Positions 11,324 to 22,312 of a DNA stretch of 64,000 nucleotides are shown piece after piece (the first letter of the stretch is position 1; each line of letters opens with the position of its first letter). The DNA is from Helopsaltes ochotensis (lineage: Eukaryota; Chordata; Aves; Passeriformes; Locustellidae): positions 31,542-95,541 of the forward strand of contig VXBM01000026.1 of the NCBI GenBank assembly GCA_013400155.1, in the 5' to 3' direction. A model generated the notes under the pieces. That model saw only the letters and a list, made by a program, of their open reading frames with translations, had not been told where the DNA came from and ran no database searches. The translations under genes were made by a program, and so were the position numbers.

Positions 11324-12989
11324 ATGAGACTACTTTCTTCTTTTGTAATTGCCTCTCTATATAGAAAATTTCAGTATTTTTCTCTTCATTCCAATTTTGG
11401 CAAGATACATCAGACTTCTAGGAAACTAAAAATATTGGAACTGAAAATACTGCTTTACCTGTATTCCTAATTGAATCTTACATTTTGAACTGGAACCAAA
11501 AGGACTGCTTTCAAAAGCTGAGTAGGAAAAAGCATTCCTAAATAGGAGAAAGCGGGTCAAATTTTATTAATAAGTAGAACATTTCAATTAATAGAATTTT
11601 AATGAACTGTATTTTTCTCCTACTTATCATTGAACTTTAATGAATATGTAGGTAATTACAAGATTTCTTTTTTAATAAATATAATTTTAATGGACATAAA
11701 GTCAGGAAAATTTTCACATATACAGACTTCAAAAAATTCAAGAAATTTGAATTATCATTCTTTCTGTAATTTAAAAGCAGGCAAATAAGAAAAATACAAT
11801 ATAGATGATTAAGTGATAGTATTTTAAAATAAATTAGTATTTTGCCTAATAGAGCCAAAGAGTAAACCAACGGACCTACAAAAAAGCTGAAAAACTGTAG
11901 CTGAAGGGAGTTGGAAGGAGTTAAGCCAGTGACATTTGTGAGGCTTTGAAGGACCCGTCCTGTCATCCTAAATCACGCTGGGTGAAATCCCCTCCTGGGA
12001 TAGGACCAGCAGAAGCTCTGTGATTCATTTAAAAAAAAATTTTGGCACAAAGGTTATGCCTCTGTTTTGAAGATGTAATGCAGCCCCTGGCTGATGCCTG
12101 GGCTTTGCAGTGGTCAGTGCCCAGGGGAGGAGTCCACCCACAAACCACCGCCCTGGGCCCTCAATGCCCGGATCAGTTGGTGTTGGTTGGCTGCGTAGCA
12201 ATGGCTGAACTCTCAATAGGATACATTTAGATAATATTTTTTCTGTTTGTGAAGAATAATTTATATGTAAGTGCTATCTGGTTTTGCCAAGGTAAATTCT
12301 GATGTGCTAGAGACTCACACTTAACAAGCATATAGAGAAGTTTATAAAATGTGTAAAAATATCTAGAAAGGTCTAGTAACAGCAAGGCCAAATTCAGCTC
12401 TAAAATAACACCAGAGGCACTCTGCTCCCACCTCTTTGGTTATAATCTTCTGCAACACTGGAGTGCACTCAGTGCAGTGCACTGTGCAGACAGGTCTCTG
12501 TTTTAGAAATCCCCAAGTTCTGATTGTTCAAGGAGGAATAAATGAAACCAGAGAATGAGCATTATTTCAATCCTTGAAGCCATACATATATTTAAGTCAA
12601 ATAAAAGAGCATCTCTCACCAGGTAAACACACCCAACACATATATTCACCCTCAATTACACCGTTGAGGTTGTTTGTTTATTTGTTTTAAAATAATCTCC
12701 CTTTTCCATGGATATTGCATTAGGACATCTGCCATGAGGAGAATTCAGATCTCTTTCCTTTTTTCCTGTCTCTTTGAACTATATTTGCATTAGAGCAATT
12801 CTAATAAGTGGGGAAGGAAAGTGAGATGAGAGAACAAATGGAGTGAAGTGTTAAAGCCAATCAAGTAAAAACAAACTTTGGCTTAATAGCTTCCTATGAG
12901 CTGATCCTTAAAGCAAGAAAATCAGCCTTGGAAGAGATGGAGGCTGAGGAAAGTAAAAAAAAGCCTGGAGAACACATACTACACATTTC

Positions 12990-12990
<1 letters not shown>

Positions 12991-13020
<30 letters not shown>
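12991..13020. repeat. (AAT)n trinucleotide microsatellite
   Basis: About nine uninterrupted TAA/AAT units ending at 13020. Confidence 0.9.
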
Positions 13021-13209
13021 AGCTAATGAAATAAAGCAGACAAAAGAAGACAGATGCTTTCTGTTAACTGGGTAATAACACTACTTCTGATCTTCAAAAG
13101 TAGTATTTAAGCAGCTAGGAATACCTGTCAGCTACCTAAAAGAACAGAACAACCTTAAGATATTAACTGCATAACAAAACTGCCTGAAAAATGTGTGGAA
13201 GATGAAACC

Positions 13210-13236
13210 TTTTTTTTTTTCTGGGGGGGGGGGGGG
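13210..13236. repeat. poly-T followed by a 14-base poly-G run
   Basis: Eleven T (13210-13220), CT, then 14 consecutive G (13223-13236). Such a long G homopolymer is rare in AT-rich intron sequence and can stack into quadruplex structures; the length may also be affected by sequencing error. Confidence 0.85.
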
Positions 13237-14879
13237 TAGCAGAGGAGGAAGCATTTTCTCAAGGAAATTTGATATCAGCAGAATTTTGGATAAATGTCTA
13301 TTCCCAACCATTTATCCATTTATTACACATTGGAGTCTATTAGTCAACAGTTAATTCAATGAGTATCACAGCATGATGTAGCAAAAAGTAGCTAAGCAGA
13401 ATGTTGCTAGACACTAAAAAGCTTTTAGGTACACAAATATGCAAGCAGTCACTATAGGTGCTAGATATACCTAGCACTTTGAATTTGGACATGTTTACCA
13501 TTGTGTCATAGCCTCAATATCTGTCTCATGGCCACAGTGTGCTTTCCTCAATCCTTGTAATTTGTCTTTACTGCTGCAGTTTATTATTTACTAATAGGCA
13601 GATTACATTTTTTTTCCCCTGTGCTGCCTTTCTTTCCAGACCTCAAGGCCTGCTGTTTCTCATTTTGATTTCCAATCCAATGGCAGGTGCCAAGATTTAA
13701 ATGTATGTTATCTGTGGGCAAGAGGATCAGCCCATTTATGTGGCATCGGTTGAACTGAACTGTGCTGGCTGTATTTTAATATTTTTAATCTTGCTTTGGA
13801 AGGCATGCTATTTTGATGAGAAACCAAATGCATTCAAAGCTGCACACAACAGGAGATCTACAAATGTGTTTCTAAATCTAGGCTTCTGTAAAATTAAAAA
13901 GCCAAACCAAAACAATAACAAAAAATCACTTAAACACACTTAACTGGAGAATCTATTAGGTCCACTCCACCCACAACCATCTGGAACACTAAGTTATCTG
14001 TTGGATTTATCCAAACAAAACTTTGGACAAAACATGAGCAGAAATGAGGTGAAGAAGTTGAGCTGGAGTAATTTTTACATAAATCTTTTAAAATGTCCAA
14101 GGCCAGGAAGGCCAATTTTAAGAATTGCTGAACGATATTACCATAATAATGTGAAATAGACCATTTTAAAGGCAAAAAGCTGTTCCCACTGAAGTCAATA
14201 GCAAAATCTCACTGACTACAGTAGTAGTGGGATTGGTCTGCTAAGTAGCAAACCATGCTTTAAAAAAATCAATACTTCAATTTTACAAGGTAATATGGAT
14301 AACAGTATAGTTGCCTATTATCAGAGCCCATAGTCTGTGGATTTTCTCTCTCTAATAACGGCAAGGTTTAGCACCTATCTTATGAATCATTGAGAGGAAA
14401 GGCATAAGCCATTTCAAAGCATTTCCCCTGCCCCAGCCGAGAAAGCTCTCCAGAGGCAGGACGCGCTGCACCGAGCATGCCTCCATCAGCGCCGTGCAGC
14501 AAGGATTACTCTGAAATGAATGGCTGCCTCTCTCGGAAAGAAAAAATAGCATTAAACGCTGTGGATCTCGGGGTAGCGTTTGATGCCCAGGGCTTCCATT
14601 CCAGCCCTTTGTACGTGCCAGCCATAGACAGAGATGCCCCGAAATGGGTCAGGTTTTCGTCTCAAACCCCACTAAAAAGAAACCCAAAAACCCCAAACCA
14701 AAACAAAATACCAAGAGAGCTTTTTATTTTGTATTTTCCTTTTCACGCTTCAAGCATTGCCGCGTTGTGATCCAAAACAGAGCTCTACCCCATACGTTCA
14801 TCTTTACGCCGAGGATACACATAGATCTTAACAGATCTAGAGACAGAGTTTGGGGAAGGGAGTTGAAGTCTCCCTCTCC

Positions 14880-15860
14880 GGCCGCACCAGGGCAGCCAGA
14901 CCGCCGTGCCGTGTTTATTCCCTGGAGTCCCCACCGGAGGCTGTCAGGGTCCCTGGGCCGCGGGGCTCGCCGTGTGCCGGGAGCGGGGTGTCCCCCCGCG
15001 CCCCGGGTGCGGCGGAGGCGCGGTGACCGTGACTCCATCGGACATAATGAGCGCGGCGGCTCGGCAGACATGTCCCTCACCCCTCCCCCTGCAGCCATAT
15101 GGTGCCGTAAACAGCCGTGCTGGGACGGGGTTTTGTTGTCGTTGTGTGCGTGTCCCCCGCCCCTTCTCCCCGCGGGTGTCCCCGGGGCGCGGCCGGGGCT
15201 CCCCAGCGCCTCTCCCCGGGGGCACCTCCCCGGGGACGGGACGGGGAACGGGGGCGGCTGCGGAGAGGCCATCTGCCGGGGCCACCCCTCGGGGACCGCG
15301 TCCCGGGGTCCCCCCTGGGGGAAGCAGCGCGGCCGCGACGCCAGCTGGGTGCGGGGGCTGCCCCGAGAAGGGGCACAGCCCTCTCCCCTCTCCCAGCCCG
15401 GAGCCGGCTCCATTAACTGATGCAGGGCTCGGGCTGGCATTGAGGGCACGGGGGAGGGGGAGCGGGGAGAGGGTGCGGCTGTGCCGCCATCGCCTCCCCC
15501 CGCCTGTTCCTATGGAAACAGTGCAATACCTCCGGGACACACGCACACGCGCTCACACACACACAATCCCGCTCCTCGCTCCCACTGGCGGGCGGGGGAG
15601 CCCGGCCGGGCCCGGCCACCGCGCCCTCGGCAGCGCCGTTCCCATGGCGACGGGCTGCGGCAGCACCTGTGCGGCCACCGCCGCCCCCTCGGCCCGCTCC
15701 CCCCGCGCTGCCGCATCCCGGGCTGTGCCAGCCCTCCGGGAAAAGGGCTGCGGGTGGCTGGGGCGGGAGCGGGTTTTGTGCCGCCGCGCCGGGCACGACC
15801 AGCCCTTGCGCAGCCATCAGCCTGCGCCCAGTGCAGGCGGGGAATACTTGTGAGGTACGG
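14880..15860. promoter_or_regulatory. intragenic CpG island in NOL4 intron 1
   Basis: About 1 kb of very GC- and CpG-rich sequence with sharp edges inside AT-rich intron. It contains a quadruplex-type motif at 15232-15254 (four G runs of 3-5), two palindromic X-box-like sequences (15506-15519 and 15638-15651), a short CA-rich tract near 15540-15566 and a possible donor AG|GTACGG at 15853-15854. Several long overlapping ORFs occur on both strands, but their composition (Pro/Arg/Ala/Gly) is what high GC gives by chance, and none shows recognisable homology. The likely role is an alternative NOL4 promoter, an antisense/lncRNA promoter, or a Polycomb-type regulatory island; which one cannot be decided from sequence. 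Confidence 0.75.
15232..15254 (+). other. G-quadruplex motif
   Basis: Four G runs (4, 3, 4 and 5 G) separated by 2-3 base loops, inside the intronic CpG island. This fits the canonical G3+N1-7 rule on the + strand, which is also the non-template strand of NOL4. Confidence 0.7.
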
Positions 15861-15934
15861 CAAAACATCTGTGCCTGCCCGGCGTTTGTGGTTGCTACAG
15901 GCACGGGTAGAATTACGCTGGACATGGATGGGTG

Positions 15935-16382
15935 ATAGAATCATGGCATGTTAAGGGTTGGAAGGGAGCCTAAAGGTCATCTACTCCAAACACCCCCTGC
16001 CATGGGCAGGGACACTTCCCGCTAGACCAGATTGCTCAAGGTCTTATCCAGGCTGGCCTTGAAAAACTGCCAGGGTTGGGGCATCCACTAAATCCCAGAG
16101 CAGCCTGTTCCCTTGTCTCACCACCCTCACAGTAAAGAATTTCTTGCTAACACCAAACCTGAATTTCCCTTCTTTCAGTTTGTACCCATTGCTTCTTGTC
16201 CTGTCACTACAGTTCCTGATGAAGAGTCCCTCTCCAGCTTCCCTGTAGGCCCCCTGCAGATACTGTGAGGTCTCCATGCAGCCTTCTCTTCTCCAGGCTG
16301 AGCAGCCCCAGCTCTCTCAGCCTGTCTTTGCAGGGGAGGTGCTGCAGTCCTCTTATCAGCTCGGTGGTCCTCCTCTGGCCTT
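15935..16382 (-). mobile_element. CR1 LINE 3'-end fragment
   Basis: The + strand begins ATAGAATCATGGC, the reverse complement of the CR1 3' terminal ATTCTATGATTCT-type repeat, followed by the CR1 3' region in reverse. The minus strand between about 16277 and 16044 encodes a decayed C-terminal piece of CR1 ORF2 (motifs like RTRSNGYKL and KKFFTVRVV). It is 5'-truncated, as most CR1 copies are, and sits directly at the 3' border of the intronic CpG island. Confidence 0.92.
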
Positions 16383-18539
16383 GCTGGTGATGGCCTCCTC
16401 TGTCCGAGGAGCTGTGTGGGCAGCCATGGATGGGTGCCAGCGCTAGCCAGCCCTGTTCCCGTGTTCCCATTCCTGTGGATGGGTGCTGGTGTGCCTGTGC
16501 AGTCATACAGCTGGTACCTATTTCATCGGGGCTGTCCTGCACACCTGCAGTACACTTGCTCCACGCCTGTGTAGCCTGCGGACAGCACAGGCCTCGGGAC
16601 CTAGGAGTTTGACTTAAGGAAGCCACTGACTTTGGGAACAAGCCCCAAATCTAAGAAAATTCACTGTGATGCCACACCAGACCCTGCTGGCAGGGCTGTG
16701 TAGCATCACAACAGCTACAAATACGTGCTGTAAATAGTGATATGTCATGGTTGGTGTGACTTGAGGTGCAGGGAATGGAAATAAAACCTCCTGCCGCTGT
16801 CACTGCTGGTGTTCACTGTTGCTTTCTGCTTTTGCCAGAACCCAGCACTTGAGACATGTCTTGCTACGAGCCCTGGTGCTCTCTTACCATGTGCAGGTGG
16901 CTGTATGGTATGTAGCATAGTATATAGTTACAGGTGAAAATAGTGTTGCTCCATTTTTGGCCCTCAAGGTATATCACTGGCTATTACAGGCAATAAAAAC
17001 ATTTGCACATGGTTGTGATAGGAAAACATGGACTTGGGCCCCTGATATGCAAATATTAATATCATATATTTTTGAAGCCAGGTCTGTTCCTCTGAGGAAG
17101 ACTTGTGGGTCCCTTCTGCCATGTAGCTGATGGGGCAGCCCAGAAACTGGAGAGAATGGGTAGATAGGAAGTGTCTTTTGCCCCAAGTACTAGAAGAGCT
17201 GTGTCTTTTACCATAACAAGATAAAACTGGTTTTTCTCAACTTCACTCAACGCTGGATTGTGTGGCACAGAATACAGCTGGAGGACTCCTTTTGTCTTTA
17301 ATAGAATGCTTCTGGGACCTCAAAAGTTAGTAAAATATCTGACCAATACTAATATCACACGTGAAAATAAAAATTTAATAACTTTATGAAAAACTAACCA
17401 CCAAACTGTATCTGCATCCTAAAGATGTCAATGTCAAAAAAGACCAGGAAGCTTTTTTTTTCTTTATAGGTATTAAAGTAGCTCAAAAATGGAGTCTTAT
17501 CAACTGTTACAATTTCATTGTGAGTCCCATGGTGTTTGTAATTTTTTCTCTAAAAATCCCATCTCCATTCAAATGCTCATGAAAATTCTACTTTTGTGTT
17601 AAAAAACCCCTTATACAAAAATCCTTTCGCAATCCCCACAGCTGTATAGAAAAGATTGTCTTAGCAACATGTCAGTTCTCAAAATCTCTCAAGGACCATG
17701 GATATTTTGTTATCAGCCTTTTGATTGATGAGTATATAAAGTGCGTGTAGTTAGTGTGGTTCTAGAGACTGTTGGTTTATTAATGAATGGTTTTGCAGGC
17801 TCATGTTTGAAAACATCCACTTTAAACTCTGTAAATGTCCCAAGTGGACCCTGTAGACTTAGAAACCAGGAAATAAAAAAAAGCAGTTTTTTTTTTTTCC
17901 TAAATCGTAAGATTTTTCAGGGCAATTTAGTGATTTTCCATACCCTATTTCATTAATTCAAATATCAGTTAAGTAATTATCCTTAAAACAAAGTAAGAGA
18001 ATGAAGGATATAATTTGAGCAGAATCCTTTCAACATAATGCCTAGTAAGCTCTTTGAAAAGAATTCCAAAGGTGCTCAAAATAACAAAACCAGACAAATT
18101 TAATTATAGAGATAGGAACAGCGAATACATCTTAAATTATACAAAGCTCAGCCTCATAATAGGGGACTCTAGGAGCTTCAGTTTCTGAAGTTTACAAATC
18201 AGATTTTAAAAGCTTAACCTGCAGAAAACTCTGTGAGTATGCTGCACCATAAACAAGATCTAGAGAAGGAGAGCATTCTAGTAAACTTGCTGAAGACTAT
18301 TTCCCAGGTCCCATCTCACTGGGAGACATTCCTGCTGCTGCAACACAGCAGCACAGGAGGACCAAATGTGAAAGCAACACCATGCCATTATTTTTTGGCC
18401 TCTTAATAGTAATGGGTTGACTTCTGTGGGACCAAAAATGCAAAATAAATTGCTACAGTAACTACAGCATCAATAACTCACAAGGATTAATTCAGAGAAT
18501 TGATATATCTTGAGTTATACGTAGCATTAGTTGATGGCA

Positions 18540-19155
18540 GTCATGACCCCCAGTGTGACCAGCAGGATGAGGGAGGTGACTCCACCCCTCTGCTCTGCTC
18601 TCATGAGACCCCACTTGGTGGGCTGTGCCCAGGACTGCAGTCCACAGCCCAGAAAAGAGATGGATCTGTTGGAGTGGGCCCAGAGGAGGGACACAAGGAT
18701 GACTGGGGGGGCTGGAGCACCTCTCCTACAAAGACAGGCTGAGAGAGTTGGCGCTGTTCAGTCTGGAGAAGAGAAATCTCCAGGGAGAGCTTGTTGTAGC
18801 CTTTCAAGTACTGCTTTTGTAGTACTTGAAGGGTGCTTACAGGAAAGACAGACTGAGAGTTTTCACCAGGTCTGTTGTGACAGAACAAAAGGCAATCTTT
18901 TTAAACTGAAAAAGGGTAAATTTAGATTGGACAGAAGGAAGAGATTTTCTACAATGAGGGTGGTGAGGCTCTAGAACAGGTTGCCCAGGGCAGTGTGAGT
19001 GTCCCATCCCCAGAACTGTCCAGAGCCAGGTTGTATGAGGCTTTGAGCAACTTGATCTGGTAGAAGGTATTCCTGTCCATGGAAGGGTTACTGGAAATAG
19101 AGTATCTTTAAGGTCCCTTCCAACACAAACCATTCTGTGCTTTTATGGTTCTGTC
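18540..19155 (+). mobile_element. CR1 LINE 3'-end fragment with ORF2 remnant
   Basis: CR1 in + orientation. The 5' part encodes a frameshifted C-terminal stretch of the reverse-transcriptase ORF (motifs like CSALMRPHL, LLEWAQRRDTRM and FSLEKR-like residues), followed by the typical tail ending in AAGGTCCCTTCCAACACAAACC and a CTGTGCTTTTATGGTTCTGT 3' terminus. An internal 12-bp inverted repeat (about 18803-18832) has arisen within the copy. The element is 5'-truncated and broken by frameshifts. Confidence 0.92.
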
Positions 19156-20889
19156 TCTGCAACTCATGAGGCTTTGTATAACTGAGGTCTGGGAAGAATG
19201 AAAGCAAACAAAAGGATGCTCAACTGGGAACTGTTGTCTTAATAGATTTTTTTATTTGAGTGATTATACAGGCTGAAACATACACTGAATGGAGAAGGAA
19301 TGTCTATAAGCTATGAGCAGAAACAATGAGACAAATAAAAGGGTGGGAGGAAAAAAAGGAGCATCTGAGCAGAAAATCTAGTAGGAAAAAATGAAATGGA
19401 GCAATGCTTTTTACATCAAAACTCAAAATCTGAGTGAAATACAAAAAGATTTTTTGGGAAATCATCAGAAATCCTAAAATGTATTTGTAAAAAAACAGAG
19501 TGGAAAAATATTCCTGACCCCTGGGGGAGAGTGTAATGATGGCATTGTGTTGTGAAGTACCCTCACATGGCAGGTTACTGTTAAAAATGATTGAGCAAAA
19601 TCAAAAAAGGACAGTAGAAGGGAATAGATAGATGGGATAAAACCCCAGATACAGAATGAAACCCCGTCCTAAACTCATTGTATCAGCTGGTGACAGCTAC
19701 CTCAAGGGTCTGTTCATTTTTCCTAGGCTACATTTAGCAGCTTGCCATGTCAATGAAATACTGTTGAATCAAATTGAATTTAATTTCACATATATCCCCA
19801 CATGAAAACCAAGCACACATGTTTGCCAGACGTGCAGCTGTGCTTGTTGTCTCCCCAGAAAGCAAGTTTCAGGATACAGGCAGAATACCCCCAATGAAAA
19901 GTTATGCTAGAAATGATTTGATTTGATGGGAAATTACTGTGTCATTTCCTTTTAAAGGCTGTAGCACACAAAATACAGTACTGTAAAAGGCTATTTGCAC
20001 AGAACAGAGCAGGGCTTGCCTTTATGGTCTTTTAAAAAAACTTTTCTTGGTGATCCAGGCTGGTTTGGCAGTTGTAGACATATAATTTTGTATTTAGAGT
20101 TCACCTAAAACTGGTGTTGTATGTGGTTTGGGTAGCCAATGTGATTCGTCAATATAGTAATAACATATTTTTCTTAGAGCAGGCAAGTCTTAAATGATAT
20201 AGATTAAGTACATACTCAGTCCTCATAGCTGACTCTGTTGGTGCAAGTGTATCAAAGCCTTTTCAGTCTTTTTGGAGTGAGTAGCTGCTATAAAGTGCAA
20301 GCAAATGAGTGGGTGTAATATATTTACAAAGAGAGACATGTGACACAAGAATTTCTACTACACTAGCATCCTTGGTTTCACTAAATGTTTCACAAAACAT
20401 GTGATCTCTTGCAGTGTGTCTTGGGAAATGTAGTCCAGGAAGACTCAAACCTGACAAAGAAATGGTCAAAGTTTGAGATAACCAAATTGCAGCTTCTTGT
20501 AGGTATAGCAGTATATCAGAAGATGCAGTTTAATGTTGATAAAGGAACAAAGTATGCATTTGAAAATTCAATCCTTGATAATGTTTTGTTCAGCAGAATA
20601 AAAACATTGCTGTTCATGTTGTCAGCAAGATGAAAACAGATGTTGGCTTTCCTTGTGAGATAAATTTGAAGCTTTATAACTGCAACCATCTCTGATGTAT
20701 ATGAGAAACTGTGATCTCTGCATTTGCTGAGGAATGAAAAGTGATGATTGTGTTCCCCTAGTCCTTTGCAGGCAAAGCATCATTTTGGAGAGAATGGGAC
20801 AATTTGGAAGATGGAGCCATAGTTTATTAAAATCAATGTTACCCTGAGATTAGCTATGTTGGTTAGATCATGCTGTTAATATTTTCAGG

Positions 20890-20980
20890 GTTGTGATCCC
20901 TGTAGAGGCCATAAACTTAAGAGTTAAACTTGATGATCCTTGTGGATGCCTTCCAACTCAGAATATTCTGTGATTCTTCA
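20890..20980 (+). mobile_element. short CR1 LINE 3' tail
   Basis: About 90 bp matching only the extreme 3' end of CR1: ACTTGATGATCCTTGTGG, then CTTCCAACTCAGAATATTCT and GTGATTCT. A heavily 5'-truncated insertion. Confidence 0.88.
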
Positions 20981-21716
20981 ATGAGATTTTAAATTATGCT
21001 ATTATTTGTGAAGAAAGAATGTGCTGAATCCCTTGCAAGGGAAGTTATTTTTGGTAGGAGATGAAATTGGTCTCCTGGAATTGGGAGATAAGCTGGAAAC
21101 AAGGCAGTGACATGACAAAGCCCTAGGGAGGTGATCACCTATTTCTCACTGCCACCGAGAGGCCCTTGCTAACTTCTTCTTAGCAGATATGATCTAATAT
21201 GACAGAGAAACTTTATTCTCCAATGAGTCCTAGAGAGGGTTAGTGTTGTGCCTGTGCTCCAAGTGAATATAACTAAGAAACAGCAGCACAGCAGTCTGCA
21301 AAGCTTTTGTGGCAGGCTCTTGGCATAGGCTCAGCCAAAGTTTCTGTGCTTCCCTCTACTAGTCTGTAAAATTGTGTCTCAGAGGCAGTGATAAACCTAC
21401 CTCAGATGAGTAATTTATGACAAGACAAGAAATTACATTATGAGCAACAGACGACAGTTCCTTTTCTGTCAGGGGTGGACTAAGTGGCCGTTTGATTTTT
21501 CTTTCATCTGTCCCTGATTTTCTATAGTACTTTCCATCTCAAGAGATGCCATATGACAAATTCAACCTAAACTGTCAATTACAACCAGATTTGGGTTGGA
21601 TGGCACATCCGTCAGTCAAGTTGTACACATCATATGAATGTCATGAGAGGAAGAGAACTTTATTGTCATTACCGAAGGCATCCAAGTGTTGTGTCCCATT
21701 AACTTAATACAGCCGA

Positions 21717-21717
<1 letters not shown>

Positions 21718-21765
<48 letters not shown>

Positions 21766-21810
21766 CATATACATATATATATATATACACTTGTCTGTAT
21801 ATATACAGAC
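21718..21810. repeat. (AT)n / (ACATAT)n microsatellite with flanking palindrome
   Basis: Alternating AT from 21718, an internal (ACATAT)n segment (about 21751-21771), then AT again to about 21787. Immediately downstream lies a perfect 18-bp palindrome, GTCTGTATATATACAGAC (21793-21810). The region is prone to cruciform extrusion and slippage. Confidence 0.9.
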
Positions 21811-22244
21811 GAGTGAGAAAATGCACAAGTCACTTAATACTGATGAATGACAGTTTTGATACAGTTTGAACACAGTAGTTTAAACTAATATATTGGGAGA
21901 CAGATCACCAAATTCTTCTGAACTTTATGAATAATATAATCATTATACTGTGTTTAAAACATAATTGAATTCTAATCCTATGTTTCAACTCTTCTTCCTG
22001 TTCATACAAACAACTGAGGCACTTAAACTTTATTCTTTTTATTTAAAGAGAGAAAGTTTAGGTAAGGATGCATGCCCACAGATAACTGCTAATCTAGTGT
22101 TTGGTTCATGTTTTGAGCACAGAATTGTACTCTTAATTACAAAATATAGTTTGCATATTAAGCATTGTAAGACAAAATAAGCATGAATTTTATTAGAGTA
22201 GACAGTTTAATCTGCATATTTTCTTTCATCAACTGTAGTATATG

Positions 22245-22312
22245 TATACTAATATTATATATCATATATATAAGATATATATCATACATGTCATATCATA
22301 TATATTTGTGTG
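22245..22312. repeat. AT-rich imperfect simple repeat
   Basis: Degenerate ATATCATATATA-type units with several short self-complementary stretches; low complexity. Confidence 0.7.

Noticed and set aside
14477..14770. 97-codon ORF (MPPSAPCSKDYSEM...) upstream of the intronic CpG island
   Set aside because: It looks less compositionally biased than its neighbours, but has no recognised homology, and I found no donor placing it in phase with NOL4 exon 2. Kept only as a point to recheck with RNA data.
14906..15853. Long overlapping ORFs (up to 315 codons) on both strands of the intronic CpG island
   Set aside because: Pro/Arg/Gly/Ala-rich composition in several frames at once is the expected result of high GC content. 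No homology is recognisable, and the longest ends in a stop just before the possible donor.
18500..18974. Two overlapping + strand ORFs of 80 and 147 codons
   Set aside because: Decayed CR1 ORF2 read in different frames, not host genes.
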